Positions 46,217 to 55,749 are shown, counted from the first letter of the stretch. The stretch is DNA of 64,000 bases from Leptolyngbya sp. NIES-3755 (GCA_001548435.1 AP017308.1:1683030-1747029), one strand, 5' to 3'. Translations and numbers: made by a program. The notes: generated by a model not told the origin, from the sequence alone.

Positions 46217-46849
46217 ATGAAATATTTCTATCTGCATGGATTTGCATCGAGTCCACGATCGACAAAAGCTCGTCAATTACACGATCGCTTTCAGTCCCTT
46301 CATCTCTCCCTCGATCTGCCCGATCTCAATCAAAACGATTTTCAACATTTGACCCTGACTCGACAAATTCAACAAGTCAAAAACCTATTACCAGAAGAAC
46401 CTGTAACGCTGATTGGATCGAGCTTTGGAGGATTGACAGCAGCTTGGATTGCTCAGGAATGTCAACAAGTCGATCGCATTATTCTCCTCGCACCTGCGTT
46501 CAATTATTTAAATCATTGGCTTCCGACGATCGCGCCTTCTGAATTGGAGAAATGGCGATCGGGGAAGCCAATTTTGATTTATCACTATGGCAAAGGGAAA
46601 CCATTACCTTTGGATTATGGAATCGTTGCGGATTTGGCAAAATATGATGAAACGAAGCTTCAGAAAGCGATTCCAACCCTGATATTACATGGAATTCGTG
46701 ATGAAACTATTCCGATCGAACAAAGTCGATCGTATGCAAAATCTCGATCGTGGGTTGAACTGATCGAACTAGAGAGCGATCATGGTTTAGTCAATCAAGA
46801 GAATGCCATTTGGCAAGCGATTCAGCGATTTTGCCGCATCGAATCGTAA
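46217..46849 (+). CDS. YqiA/YcfP-type alpha/beta hydrolase
   Basis: A 210-residue hydrolase: MKYFYLHGFASSPRSTKARQ at the start, nucleophile elbow GSSFGGL, and late acid and His regions LILHGIRDETIP and LESDHGLVNQ. This small-esterase family acts on unknown esters. It directly follows the SIMPL gene. Confidence 0.88.
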   Translation: MKYFYLHGFASSPRSTKARQLHDRFQSLHLSLDLPDLNQNDFQHLTLTRQIQQVKNLLPEEPVTLIGSSFGGLTAAWIAQECQQVDRIILLAPAFNYLNHWLPTIAPSELEKWRSGKPILIYHYGKGKPLPLDYGIVADLAKYDETKLQKAIPTLILHGIRDETIPIEQSRSYAKSRSWVELIELESDHGLVNQENAIWQAIQRFCRIES

Positions 46850-47134
46850 AGAATTTTGTCGATCGCCGCACACGATGGTAAGCTAATTTCACTAGAACAA
46901 ATAGACTATTTTGACCCCAAAGCTTTCAGATGGAGGTAAATCTACTTAAAGGTAGGGTTTACAGAATTCGGATTTCTGAGTAATTATCTATCTTGCAAGT
47001 GACAAGTTCATTCTTCAACTTTCGCTATGTTTGAAAGATAGCGAAAATCAAATTTGAATTCTGCTACTGTCCAAATGCTGGACATTTCTACGCCAGCAAT
47101 ACACAACTAAGTAATTGTTTCCAAGGTATTTAGC
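46850..47134 (+). promoter_or_regulatory. Long structured leader of the CURT1-like gene
   Basis: About 285 bases without a gene. It contains a perfect 9-bp hairpin, TTTCGCTAT with ATAGCGAAA (47020-47046), and a smaller one, TGTCC with GGACA (47068-47084), before the start codon at 47135. Such a leader suggests promoter plus RNA-level control of a thylakoid protein. Confidence 0.45.
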
Positions 47135-47569
47135 ATGGAACCTGAAGTGAAAGAAATGGAAGCCCCCACCGCCGTTGAATCTCCCTCGACGATCAAAATG
47201 GATCAAGCTGGCTCGTTAGCTCCGATGTCTTCGGATGCGAATAGCGAACAGTGGCGCGAAATTGCAGAGAAAACCTACTCGGTTTTGGCAACGCTGCCTG
47301 AATACATTGGCAAATTTTTCACCGAATATCGCAAGCCGCTCGTTACTGTTGGTCTGATTTTTGGCTCGATCGTGTCGGTCAAGCTTACCCTCGCACTCTT
47401 GGGCGCGATCAACGATGTGCCGCTCTTGCAGCCGACTTTTGAACTCGTTGGACTCGGTTACAGTATTTGGTTCGTGTATCGCTATTTGCTTAAAGCCTCG
47501 AACCGTCAAGAGTTAGGGCAAGAATTCAACAAGCTAAAAGATCAAGTGATCGGGCGTGTCAGCCAGTAG
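47135..47569 (+). CDS. curT: CAAD / CURT1-type thylakoid curvature protein
   Basis: A 144-residue protein: a disordered acidic N-terminus (about 1 to 55), an amphipathic helix (YSVLATLPEYIGKFFTEYRK), two membrane helices (about 68-90 and 98-120) and an amphipathic end (ASNRQELGQEFNKLKDQVIG). This is the CAAD fold of CURT1, which bends thylakoid margins and affects PSII assembly. A terminator follows. Confidence 0.9.
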   Translation: MEPEVKEMEAPTAVESPSTIKMDQAGSLAPMSSDANSEQWREIAEKTYSVLATLPEYIGKFFTEYRKPLVTVGLIFGSIVSVKLTLALLGAINDVPLLQPTFELVGLGYSIWFVYRYLLKASNRQELGQEFNKLKDQVIGRVSQ

Positions 47570-47591
47570 AATTTCTTAAAAATCCAACAAG

Positions 47592-47620
47592 AGAGGGGCA
47601 TCGGTCTGACCCCTCTTTTT
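47592..47620 (+). terminator. Terminator of the CURT1-like gene
   Basis: AGAGGGG (47592-47598) and CCCCTCT (47610-47616) form a 7-bp stem followed by T-rich sequence. Confidence 0.85.
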
Positions 47621-47766
47621 GTTTGAAATACAACCTCGATCGCGCTTCTTTCCTCGCTTGACCTTTGTGCCTTCATCCTTCATAGTTTCTTGATATCAGG
47701 ATCGTTCTATTCCTTGACTCTGAAAATTTGGATCAAAAATAGGTCTACGATCGTATTCTTCATTTA

Positions 47767-48453
47767 ATGCAAAATTTATCCACTATGCAGGTTTGTAAAC
47801 AGTTTTTTGGATCAGCAGTCGCGATCGGCGTTCTGAGTTTGATCGCGCTACCTGCGTTTGCTCAATTGAGTGATACTCAAGTCGATCGCATTGTTGAAGC
47901 GCTGCGTCAAGCCTCAAAGCCAGAGAATCCAAACACCGGATTGTATAGCGATTGGCAAGTGAAGGCTTCCAATATCCCTCGCTGGTCAAAAGCGTGTGGC
48001 GGTCGAGAAATTACTCCGGCTGAATTTCAAGCAAATCCGGGAACGGCTCGATCGATTGTCACTTGTGTGGTGAGAGATGTGCTGAAACGAGATGCAAGAG
48101 CGATCGGGAATAATGACACGATCGCGGTTCAACGAGTTGCAGCTTGGTGGATGACCGGAGATTCTAATCGGTTCGGCTCTCGCGAGATTGCTCCTTACAT
48201 TCAAAGAGCACTGAGCGCTTACCAGACCGCATCAGCAGCAAAGCCAACAAAGACAGACTCTCTTTACGCACGTTACATGAATGCGGGCTATGATGCGGTT
48301 CAGCGAAAAGATCAGAAAACAGCACGGCTCTACTTTCAACGTGCATTAGACGAACGCCCACAAGATCAATTTGCACTCCAAGCCCTTCGCAATCTTGGAA
48401 CTGCTCAAGGCAATCCCAACCGCACTCCAATTACTGAAAAACCCAATCGCTAA
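47767..48453 (+). CDS. Secreted protein with TPR-like end (228 aa)
   Basis: Signal peptide (about 1 to 32, ending PAFAQ), then a domain with SDTQVDRIVEALRQASKPEN and SKACGGREITPAEF and a TPR-like pair of helices near the C-terminus (YMNAGYDAVQRKDQKTARLY, FQRALDERPQDQFALQALRN). Probably periplasmic. No specific function known. Followed after 7 bases by another secreted protein gene, so likely a two-gene unit. Confidence 0.7.
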   Translation: MQNLSTMQVCKQFFGSAVAIGVLSLIALPAFAQLSDTQVDRIVEALRQASKPENPNTGLYSDWQVKASNIPRWSKACGGREITPAEFQANPGTARSIVTCVVRDVLKRDARAIGNNDTIAVQRVAAWWMTGDSNRFGSREIAPYIQRALSAYQTASAAKPTKTDSLYARYMNAGYDAVQRKDQKTARLYFQRALDERPQDQFALQALRNLGTAQGNPNRTPITEKPNR

Positions 48454-48460
48454 TTTATCT

Positions 48461-48895
48461 ATGAACCTGATTAAATACTCGGCTGCACTTTTGAGTAGTG
48501 CTGTTTTACTCACGGCAAATGGCGCGATCGCTCAATCGGCTCAGTGGACAAGAATCACTGAAAATTCTGTCAAAGATCGATTCTTTGTCGATGCGAGTTC
48601 GGTTCAGCGCAATGGCTCGATCGTTTGGTATTGGGAATATCGCGAGTTTCCAGAAGCGAATAATGCGCTGCTTGATGTGAAGGTCGATCAGCCTGTCCAC
48701 GGGGCTGTGATGCGCTGGTCGGCGGATTGCTCGAATGGATCGCAACGGTTGAGAAAAGTGAATGCCTACACCACGAATCGGAAGCTGATTCAAAAGTTTG
48801 ACTATGGCAATGATGGAATGCTGATCCAACCGAAAGCGGGAAGCAGTACTCGCAAAGTGATGGAATACGTTTGTCAATTGCCACAGAAAAGATAA
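48461..48895 (+). CDS. Surface-adhesin E-like secreted protein (144 aa)
   Basis: From the ATG at 48461: a signal peptide (about 1 to 25, ending AIAQS) and a small domain with WTRITENSVKDRFFVDASSV, IVWYWEYREFPEANN and a late CSNGSQRLRKV, as in cyanobacterial proteins annotated surface-adhesin E-like. Function unknown; two cysteines may form a disulfide in the periplasm. Confidence 0.75.
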   Translation: MNLIKYSAALLSSAVLLTANGAIAQSAQWTRITENSVKDRFFVDASSVQRNGSIVWYWEYREFPEANNALLDVKVDQPVHGAVMRWSADCSNGSQRLRKVNAYTTNRKLIQKFDYGNDGMLIQPKAGSSTRKVMEYVCQLPQKR

Positions 48896-48941
48896 TTGCT
48901 TCTGAAATATACTGGAGGGCAAGCTCATCTCACTAAACTAG

Positions 48942-49505
48942 ATGTCTGTTTCTCCGACTCAAGTTCTCACGCTTGAAGCATTTCTTAAACTTCCAAATCT
49001 GGAAGACTCGCCTGCATGGGAATACATCGACGGGGTTGCTCTTCAAAAACCCATGCCCAAAACTCGACACGCCATTCTACAGAAGCGGTTACTATCAGCG
49101 ATCGATAACAGCAGCGATGAGTACACCGCACTGCCTGAACTTCGATGCACGTTTGGAGGTCGATCGATTGTTCCTGATGTCGCGGTGATTGCTTGGAATC
49201 GATTTCAGACCAATGAAGTAGGAGAGCCAGAAGATAATTTTCTAGAGGCTCCAGATTGGTCGGTCGAGATTCTTTCTCCAGATCAAACAGCGACTCGCGT
49301 AATCGACAACATTCTGCACTGTCTACAGCATGGCTGCAAACTAGGGTGGATGCTTGATCCGGATGATTACTCTATTCTCGTCTTTGCTCCACAGCGCGAA
49401 CCTGTTGTTTATCGAGGGAACCGTCAAATTCCTGTGTTGGCAGAGATTAGTCTCACACTTACACCAGCGGAAATCTTTAATTGGTTAAAAATCAATAGGC
49501 GTTAA
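48942..49505 (+). CDS. Uma2 family protein (PD-(D/E)XK nuclease fold)
   Basis: A 187-residue Uma2 protein: [37 protein letters not shown] (with the PD of the nuclease motif), [20 protein letters not shown] (with the E.L pair) and [18 protein letters not shown]. Uma2 families are highly expanded in cyanobacteria; nuclease activity and role are not established. Its stop codon overlaps the crtH stop codon in a TTAA tetramer. Confidence 0.92.
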   Translation: MSVSPTQVLTLEAFLKLPNLEDSPAWEYIDGVALQKPMPKTRHAILQKRLLSAIDNSSDEYTALPELRCTFGGRSIVPDVAVIAWNRFQTNEVGEPEDNFLEAPDWSVEILSPDQTATRVIDNILHCLQHGCKLGWMLDPDDYSILVFAPQREPVVYRGNRQIPVLAEISLTLTPAEIFNWLKINRR

Positions 49506-51007
49506 CCGATTCCCAAATCGACTGCAATTCGGTGAGCGCAGGCAAATCCTGAGAAAGCAACTGCATTTAAGCCTTGTCCGGGGAAAGTGCTGTCACCCAC
49601 ACAGTAGAGATTCGCGATCGCAGTTCGATTAAATGGCATTCCAAGCAATCCAAGCAACTTGCGAGAAGGAACAGGTCCATACGTGCCGTTGTCTCGTCCC
49701 AAAAAGCGGCGATGGGTTCTAGGTGTACCGACTTCTTGGAAATCTAAACCTCGATCGAGATCGGGAATGATTTTGGTTAATCGATCGATTAATCGATTCG
49801 CAGCTTGTTCTTTCTTCTGAGCGTATTCACTCGGAGAAAGATTCTCCCATTCTTGTATCCAGCTTGGCGTGAATGTATGAACGATATGATGTCCTTCCGG
49901 TGCAAGACTGGGATCGAGAAGTGTTGGAATAGATACGAAAATCGTTCCTTGTTCTGCTTCCATGTCATCCCAATTTTCCAACAGAATGTGATGGCATTCG
50001 ATTCCTTCGGGTAATGACTCAGCTTTCACTCCTAGATGCAAACTCAGGAAGCTTGGAGATTGTTGATAGCGTTGGCTCCATTTCTTCTCAGAGTTTGGCT
50101 TTTGTGTAGATGGAAGTAATTTCTCGAACGTGTCCCATCGTGTTGCATTTGATACAACTCGTTTCGCTCGGAATGTGTCACCAGAAGCTAGTTTTACGCC
50201 AACTGCACGATTGTTTTCAGTCAGAATTTCTGTAACTCTAGCTTTGTATTTGATGTGACTGCCAGCGTTTTCTAATCCTTCAACTAATTTTTGGGCGATT
50301 TGACCGACTCCGCCTTTAGGATAGTTGATGCCGCCGTAATGTCGATCGCTAAAGACCATTCCTGCATTGATCATCGGAGTACGATTGGCAGGCACAACTG
50401 ACCAGATATAGCACTCTGCATCAATAAACTTTAGAAGTTGCGGGTCTTTGATAGATCGACGGGCAATATCTCCAACATTTTGAGGCAGATATTTCACCAA
50501 TCCTAGACAGGCAAAGGGATGCTGAAAAAAGACGCGAGTCAGATAGCCAATCTCTTCAAGTGACAGCAACTCCATCGCATTCAGGCAGTTAAATACCTTC
50601 CAGCATTCATCGTAAAATTGCCGAATTCCCTTTTCCTCGTGTGGAAAGTACGCGATCAATTCCTGCAAAAACTTTTCGTAATCGCGATGGACTTTGAGAT
50701 CTAAACCATCGGGTAAGTGATAGTGAACTTGAACCGGATCGGGGATTGTTTCGATCGACATTCCCACACCGTCCAGTGCACGAGTTAAGAGATTCGTCGT
50801 TCCCTTATCTCCGAAACCGAAAATCATCGACGCGCCGACATCAAAACGGTAGCCATCGTCTCGATCGAACGATCCTGCACTGCCACCCGGAATTAGATAG
50901 CGCTCTAAAACTAAGACTTTGGCTCCTTTGGCTGCGAGTTGGGTCGCGGTGACTAATCCACCAATCCCAGACCCAATCACAATCACATCGTACTCGGTAG
51001 AACTCAT
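49502..51007 (-). CDS. crtH: Carotenoid (prolycopene) isomerase
   Basis: A 501-residue FAD enzyme: [20 protein letters not shown] (Rossmann motif), [20 protein letters not shown] and the C-terminal [20 protein letters not shown]. This is the CrtISO/CrtH branch that turns poly-cis-lycopene into all-trans-lycopene. Length and motifs fit the family throughout. Single gene. Confidence 0.92.
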   Translation of the reverse strand: MSSTEYDVIVIGSGIGGLVTATQLAAKGAKVLVLERYLIPGGSAGSFDRDDGYRFDVGASMIFGFGDKGTTNLLTRALDGVGMSIETIPDPVQVHYHLPDGLDLKVHRDYEKFLQELIAYFPHEEKGIRQFYDECWKVFNCLNAMELLSLEEIGYLTRVFFQHPFACLGLVKYLPQNVGDIARRSIKDPQLLKFIDAECYIWSVVPANRTPMINAGMVFSDRHYGGINYPKGGVGQIAQKLVEGLENAGSHIKYKARVTEILTENNRAVGVKLASGDTFRAKRVVSNATRWDTFEKLLPSTQKPNSEKKWSQRYQQSPSFLSLHLGVKAESLPEGIECHHILLENWDDMEAEQGTIFVSIPTLLDPSLAPEGHHIVHTFTPSWIQEWENLSPSEYAQKKEQAANRLIDRLTKIIPDLDRGLDFQEVGTPRTHRRFLGRDNGTYGPVPSRKLLGLLGMPFNRTAIANLYCVGDSTFPGQGLNAVAFSGFACAHRIAVDLGIG

Positions 51008-51148
51008 GAAACCTGCGATCGCTCAACTTCACAGATCCCAGTGTATCGAGATTCGGTCATGATTTGGCAGCGAAATTCTTTCCTGTGGGGGAGACTCGAT
51101 CGCAGGATGATCCCTGAAACTAGAGTTCATCGAATTTAGGAGTTTCGG

Positions 51149-51403
51149 ATGGCTTCTCCCACTCGTTTAACTGGATTAGATTTGGTCGATTGTGCAAGAG
51201 CAAACGCTAAACAAGGAATCGAAACCGCAGCGAATCTCTGTGGCTATGGAACGGATTTGGAAGGGTTTCGATCGGAGTTGAAACAAGCTTGTGATCACAT
51301 GAGAATCGAATTTCATGAACTCAGTGATTTAGTTAAGGATCAGCCTGTTGCAGTGAGTTTAGATGGCGTGACCGTTGAACCGGATTCGCCTGGAGAATTG
51401 TAA
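51149..51403 (+). CDS. Conserved small hypothetical protein (84 aa)
   Basis: An 84-residue acidic protein: MASPTRLTGLDLVDCARANA, NLCGYGTDLEGFRSELKQAC, RIEFHELSDLV. Seen in many cyanobacteria as far as I recall, function unknown. An AGGAG site precedes the ATG. Followed by cpcT after 66 bases on the same strand, so it may be co-transcribed. Confidence 0.7.
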   Translation: MASPTRLTGLDLVDCARANAKQGIETAANLCGYGTDLEGFRSELKQACDHMRIEFHELSDLVKDQPVAVSLDGVTVEPDSPGEL

Positions 51404-51469
51404 AGAACTAGACTTCTTGCCTGAATGTCTTGGAGAATCGATATCAGGTGTTTCTGATAGCATTTTGGT

Positions 51470-52036
51470 ATGTCTCTTGTTTCAGTTCTTGCCGACTACA
51501 TGACGGGCGAATTCGAGAATCAGAGTCAGGCGAGAGAGAGTCCGACTTGGTTTGTGCATCTTCGATTGTGGCAGCGATCGATTCAACTGTTTGAAGATCC
51601 AACCATTTTCGCTGAACAATCGAATGTGTTGAAGTTAGACCAGCCGTATCGACAGCGATTGTTACGACTGCAAGAAACTGAAGATGGATTGAAGGTTCAG
51701 TACTATCAATTCAAAGATCCAAGCTGCGTCAAAGGTGCGGGACAGCGACCAGAATTGCTCGATCGATTAACGCACGAAGAAATCGAACTGCTTCCGGGCT
51801 GTACATTGGATGTCACTGTTAAGTCGATCGCTCAAGGCTATCATTTCGTTGCATCACCGCCACCCGATTCGTGCTGTGTCTTCTCACTCCAAGGCAGTAC
51901 GATTCAGGTTGCTTTGGGATTTGAAGCGATGTCTGAGCGGTTCTTGAGCTATGACAAAGGCATCGATCTTGAAACACAGCAACCGATTTGGGGCGCATTG
52001 ATGGGCGCGTATGAATTTCAGAAAGTTAGTCGGTAA
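51470..52036 (+). CDS. cpcT: CpcT-type phycobiliprotein lyase (CpcT/CpeT family)
   Basis: A 188-residue single-domain CpcT/CpeT protein: MTGEFENQSQARESPTWFVH, LFEDPTIFAEQSNVLKLDQP, YRQRLLRLQE and GCTLDVTVKSIAQGYHF. CpcT attaches phycocyanobilin to Cys155 of the phycocyanin beta subunit. CpeT paralogs act on phycoerythrin, so the exact target is inferred. The 3' end overlaps the opposing MarR gene by 11 bases. Confidence 0.88.
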   Translation: MSLVSVLADYMTGEFENQSQARESPTWFVHLRLWQRSIQLFEDPTIFAEQSNVLKLDQPYRQRLLRLQETEDGLKVQYYQFKDPSCVKGAGQRPELLDRLTHEEIELLPGCTLDVTVKSIAQGYHFVASPPPDSCCVFSLQGSTIQVALGFEAMSERFLSYDKGIDLETQQPIWGALMGAYEFQKVSR

Positions 52037-52487
52037 AAATCGATTTTAAGCGCTGAAGTGCGGTTTTAATTTCGTCGAGTTCGGTTGGAGTTAATCGATC
52101 GAACTTTTGTTTCAAGTAAGCAATATGAACGGGGAATATCTTCTCGAATAATTCCTCACCTTCAGGCGTGAGAACGATTAAGAAACAGCGACGATTTTCG
52201 GGGGGAACTTCTCGGCGGACGAGATTTTTCTGTTCTAATCGATCAATAATTCCGGTCAGTGTTCCTTTTGTCACTAGCGTTTTTTCAGCCAGTTGATTCA
52301 TGAACATACCGGATGTATTGCCCAGCGTACAAATGACATCGAATTGTGGCGGCGTTAAACCCGTCTCTCGGATGTGGGCTTCATCGTAAGCGCAGAATGC
52401 TTGGTAAGTGGTGGCAAGTTCGCGCATCGTTGAAAGAAAGGGTTGTTTTGCAGCGGTTTTTGCATCGAAAGAAGTCTCAATTTTCAC
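52026..52487 (-). CDS. MarR family transcriptional regulator
   Basis: A 153-residue winged-helix protein: LTPPQFDVICTLGNTSGMFM, QLAEKTLVTKGTLTGIIDRL (recognition helix), NLVRREVPPENRRCFLIVLT (wing). MarR proteins repress nearby genes and let go when bound to phenolic or oxidised ligands. The target is unknown; the gene is upstream of nothing obvious and converges on cpcT. Confidence 0.9.
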   Translation of the reverse strand: MKIETSFDAKTAAKQPFLSTMRELATTYQAFCAYDEAHIRETGLTPPQFDVICTLGNTSGMFMNQLAEKTLVTKGTLTGIIDRLEQKNLVRREVPPENRRCFLIVLTPEGEELFEKIFPVHIAYLKQKFDRLTPTELDEIKTALQRLKSIFTD

Positions 52488-52544
52488 AGGCGAATCTCAA
52501 CTGAGGTTTTACTATTGTACATCGAACTGTTTTGATTAGAACTA

Positions 52545-53372
52545 TCATCCTTTCACACCGCTTCCGGCTTCAGTCGGCACAATGTAGCGCTGCATGATCA
52601 GGAAAAAGAGCAAAATTGGCACGATCGAGATCACTGATCCTGCCGCAATCAATCGCCAATCAAGTGTAAAAGTTCCAGCGAGTTTGGAAACACCGAGTGG
52701 CAGGGTGAAAAATTCGGGTCGATCGACCACGAGAAGCGGCCACAGAAAATCACTCCATGAACCAATAAACACAAAGATTGCTAAAGTGACCAGTGCAGGG
52801 CGAATCGATGGAAGCATAACGTACCACCAGATTCCCAGTTCTGAACAACCATCCATTCGAGCAGCTTCTTCGAGTTCTTTTGGCACACCTTGAAAGGCTT
52901 GTCTCAGCAGAAAGATTCCAAACGCAGAAGCAATTCCAGGAAAAATAATGCCGAGATAGCTATTGATTAACTCTAATTTCACCGCAAGAACATACAGGGG
53001 AATCATCACAATCTGAAATGGGATCAGAATTGTTGAAACAATCGCGCTAAAGATAATTTCTCGCCCTGCAAATGTTAATCGCGCTAATGGATAGGCTGCC
53101 AGTGAACAAAAGATTAGATTCAACGCAACGGTTAATCCTGAAACCAATGTGCTGTTAAACAAATATCGCCCAAATGGATTACTTTGCCAAACGGTAACAA
53201 AATTTTCTAACGTGGGTTGGTCTGGAATGAATTGAGGCGGGAATTGAAACAGATCCTCAGTGGGAGATTTGAACGAAGTACTGACAAGCCAGACGAGTGG
53301 AATCAGCATCAAAACCGCGATCGTACTCAGCAAACTATAGGTCAGTATCGATTTAGAGATGCGGTCGCGCAT
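52545..53372 (-). CDS. Sugar ABC transporter permease (MalG-like), orphan
   Basis: A 275-residue permease with six predicted helices and the EAA motif for ATPase contact (VPKELEEAARMDGCSELGIW). The start, VSTSFKSPTEDLFQFPP, and the layout fit MalG/UgpE/LacG-type carbohydrate importers. No partner permease, binding protein or ATPase is in the window, so it works with components encoded elsewhere. Confidence 0.9.
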   Translation of the reverse strand: MRDRISKSILTYSLLSTIAVLMLIPLVWLVSTSFKSPTEDLFQFPPQFIPDQPTLENFVTVWQSNPFGRYLFNSTLVSGLTVALNLIFCSLAAYPLARLTFAGREIIFSAIVSTILIPFQIVMIPLYVLAVKLELINSYLGIIFPGIASAFGIFLLRQAFQGVPKELEEAARMDGCSELGIWWYVMLPSIRPALVTLAIFVFIGSWSDFLWPLLVVDRPEFFTLPLGVSKLAGTFTLDWRLIAAGSVISIVPILLFFLIMQRYIVPTEAGSGVKG

Positions 53373-53422
53373 GAGCTTTCACCCGTCCGTAAACTGATCG
53401 TCAATCTTAGCCGAATTTGATT

Positions 53423-54223
53423 TTACTTCGTTGCGACCACTGCTAAATTCCAAGCCATTCGTTTCATCAGCGGTAGTTTTTTCAGGACTCGATCGAGCTT
53501 TTCCAATCGCAAATAGGTTTTCTCTAATCGCGCCTGTTCAATAATAATTTTCTTCCAATAGCGTTCTTTGTTCGGATTCACTTTCTCAATCAAATAGAAC
53601 TGTAGAAAAATCCAAAGCGTTGCAATCCAGAACGTATCGTAATTTGTTTGAGAATAAAGCGATCGAATAAAATCCACAATCCCAATATCGAGCGGCGTTT
53701 CGTCTTCAGTCCGCACTTCGGTTGCCATGCGTCGATACACATTAATTACTGGATTATGTCGCAACGGGTCCCAAAAACAAGCTTTTCCACCTGGTTTTAG
53801 AATCCGATGTATCTCTTGCAATGTAATCTTCGGATCAGGAATGTGATGGAGCAAATTCGAGGCGTAAACAATATCGAATGTATTGTCAGGAATGTCGATC
53901 GACATTGCATTAATGACTCGCCCTTCAATCTGTACCCCATTTCGCTCTGCCAACTGAAGCGCCACATCCACCATTCCCGGCGAATAATCCGATGCCACAC
54001 ACCGTGCCCCAAGCCGAGCAAAATAGACGCTATTTTCACCTGCTCCACAACCCAAATCGAGCAATAATTTTCCGCGAACATCGCCAAGCTGTTTCAGAAT
54101 AAAGCGATTTTCAGGAGCCGTACACGCTTCAAAATAATCAGACACTCGAATGCCATCAACATCGATCGTGCTTGCCCATTGGTCATGAAACTCCTGTTCT
54201 CGGCGCAGCAAATCATCTTTCAT
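53423..54223 (-). CDS. Class I SAM methyltransferase (ubiE-like)
   Basis: A 266-residue methyltransferase: LLLDLGCGAGENSVYFARLG (motif I), CVASDYSPGMVDVALQLAER (motif II), FDIVYASNLLHHIPDPKITL (motif IV) and ILKPGGKACFWDPLRHNPVI (post-motif). The C-terminal 100 residues (from FIRSLYSQTNYDTFW) are hydrophobic and helical, hinting at a membrane-associated or lipid substrate. Single gene. Confidence 0.88.
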   Translation of the reverse strand: MKDDLLRREQEFHDQWASTIDVDGIRVSDYFEACTAPENRFILKQLGDVRGKLLLDLGCGAGENSVYFARLGARCVASDYSPGMVDVALQLAERNGVQIEGRVINAMSIDIPDNTFDIVYASNLLHHIPDPKITLQEIHRILKPGGKACFWDPLRHNPVINVYRRMATEVRTEDETPLDIGIVDFIRSLYSQTNYDTFWIATLWIFLQFYLIEKVNPNKERYWKKIIIEQARLEKTYLRLEKLDRVLKKLPLMKRMAWNLAVVATK

Positions 54224-54306
54224 TGGTTGAGAAGAATAGCGATCGCGTTCGATCGTAATCTGAAATCACCAAAACAAAAAAACTTACCTAAAATTCTGCG
54301 AAGCTT

Positions 54307-54543
54307 TTAATGAATCTGTTCTTGCACAGCTTGATTCATCTCTTCGATCGAGAGAGCAGGTCTACCAGGTCGATGCAAAATTCCGGCAAGCTTGGCAATA
54401 GGAACATTCAGCGGAAGAATTTTGACTTCTCCGGAGGTGTCAATCACAAATTCAATTCGGCTTCCAGGTTGAAGCTTGAGGTGGGCTTGAATGTCTAGAG
54501 GAATGGTGACTTGTCCTTCACCTGTGAGTCTAGAGATGCTCAT
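54307..54543 (-). CDS. AbrB/MazE-like (SpoVT-AbrB) DNA-binding protein
   Basis: From the ATG at 54543, 78 residues: ISRLTGEGQVTIPLDIQAHL, KLQPGSRIEFVIDTSGEVKI. This is the swapped-hairpin AbrB fold of VapB/MazE-type antitoxins. No PIN or MazF toxin gene follows, so it is an orphan antitoxin or a stand-alone regulator. Confidence 0.85.
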   Translation of the reverse strand: MSISRLTGEGQVTIPLDIQAHLKLQPGSRIEFVIDTSGEVKILPLNVPIAKLAGILHRPGRPALSIEEMNQAVQEQIH

Positions 54544-54627
54544 AATCAAGGTTCAAAGGGATGTGGAATGAGTATATCGTTATGATCCTGTGCGGTAGAG
54601 TAAAACTTAAAGTCAAAGTTCAAAGTT

Positions 54628-54840
54628 ATGAAAGAATTCTCGATCGGTGAAAAAGTTCGCCTCGTTTCCCTGCCACCTTATCTAAAAACGGCTGATCCGA
54701 TGCCGATGTTGCGTCCAGCAGATATTTTGCAGGTAGGGGATGAGGGGACAATTCTCGATCGACGACCCGGCGGATATTGGGGCGTTCGGTTTGTGAAAGG
54801 GGCGTTTTTGCTAGATGACCAGTATTTGGAAGCGCTCTAA
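54628..54840 (+). CDS. sipA: SipA, NblS-interacting protein
   Basis: A 70-residue protein matching SipA: FSIGEKVRLVSLPPYLKTAD, PMPMLRPADILQVGDEGTIL, RRPGGYWGVRFVKGAFLL. SipA is a small SH3-like protein that binds the ATPase domain of the high-light and stress sensor kinase NblS (Hik33) and stimulates it. Full length and clear. Confidence 0.92.
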   Translation: MKEFSIGEKVRLVSLPPYLKTADPMPMLRPADILQVGDEGTILDRRPGGYWGVRFVKGAFLLDDQYLEAL

Positions 54841-54842
54841 AA

Positions 54843-54968
54843 CTATTCCTTCTCCGCGTCATTCTTCTTCCGCGGATTTTTCGTTCCCATTTCGGTAAAA
54901 GCTGAAAAGATGAGGTACAGAATGAGTAGACCTACACCGATCAGAAAAGAGGTCAGTTCATCATTCAT
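54843..54968 (-). CDS. Small single-span membrane protein (41 aa)
   Basis: From the ATG at 54968: MNDELTSFLIGVGLLILYLI, then FSAFTEMGTKNPRKKNDAEK and E before the stop. One membrane helix (about residues 7 to 25) followed by a positively charged tail, the layout of small photosynthetic-complex subunits or regulators. Start overlaps the stop of the upstream Uma2 gene by 8 bases, so it may be translated by coupling. It converges on sipA with 2 bases between them. Confidence 0.6.
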   Translation of the reverse strand: MNDELTSFLIGVGLLILYLIFSAFTEMGTKNPRKKNDAEKE

Positions 54969-55749
54969 TCGATAGCTCCTCTGGATCGATGCCAAGTTCT
55001 CTCAGTTTTGCAGCTAATCGATCTGCACGTTGTGTCTCTTGATCGGCTCGACGTTTTTCCTGTGCTTCCCGTTCTTCTGCCGTTAAGAGTAAGTTGCCTT
55101 GATTATCCCACCAGCGCAGCCAAGGAAGTGTTTGGTGATATTGTTCTCCTTGCCAAATGCCAAGTTCTACGTTCATTGGCTCGATCGCATAATGTCCTCG
55201 CTGATTCGGAGCTAGCTGCTGATACCGATTGCCGATCAATTCATAAACCTCGATCGAGGCTTTCTGCACTTCGTAAATCGCATAGAAAGGAATGCGAATC
55301 GCTTGCTCGTACACCCAGAATTTTCCGGCTTTTGCATCCTCTCCATCGAGCGGTGAAGTGCGATCGCGTTCCTCTGTTCCATCACCTGAGACAAACTCGA
55401 TCGCAATCAGTGGAGCGATGATTTCTTTCCAGATCACATACGATCGACGTACTTCGCCATTGATGAGTGGAGCAACATTTGGCACATAGAACCAATCGGG
55501 CGCTTCGGCTCCGCGTTCAGGGGGATCAGTCAGTCGCCAATAGATGCCGCAGTCTTGCCCGATCGCGTATTGTCCATCTGGGTGCAGTTGATCCAGAACG
55601 GGACGAATTGAACTGGTGAGCAGTAAACTTTGCGGGTGTTCCTGGAAATTTTTCACAAACGTACCATCGGAGTCGGGCAACTGCGTATGATCTGGAAGAG
55701 ATAGCGGGGATGGAACGTTTGGTGAGCGCAACTCAGAGGGAGCCGTCAT
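54961..55749 (-). CDS. Uma2 family protein with coiled-coil tail
   Basis: The start at 55749 is preferred because GGAGAAAG lies 7 bases before it; a start 6 codons upstream is possible. The protein is 262 residues. The Uma2 core shows APDWFYVPNVAPLINGEVRR, APLIAIEFVSGDGTEERDRT and KFWVYEQAIRIPFYAIYEVQ. The last 60 residues are an Arg/Glu-rich coiled coil (EEREAQEKRRADQETQRADR), typical of long Uma2 forms. Role unknown. Confidence 0.9.
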   Translation of the reverse strand: MTAPSELRSPNVPSPLSLPDHTQLPDSDGTFVKNFQEHPQSLLLTSSIRPVLDQLHPDGQYAIGQDCGIYWRLTDPPERGAEAPDWFYVPNVAPLINGEVRRSYVIWKEIIAPLIAIEFVSGDGTEERDRTSPLDGEDAKAGKFWVYEQAIRIPFYAIYEVQKASIEVYELIGNRYQQLAPNQRGHYAIEPMNVELGIWQGEQYHQTLPWLRWWDNQGNLLLTAEEREAQEKRRADQETQRADRLAAKLRELGIDPEELSNE

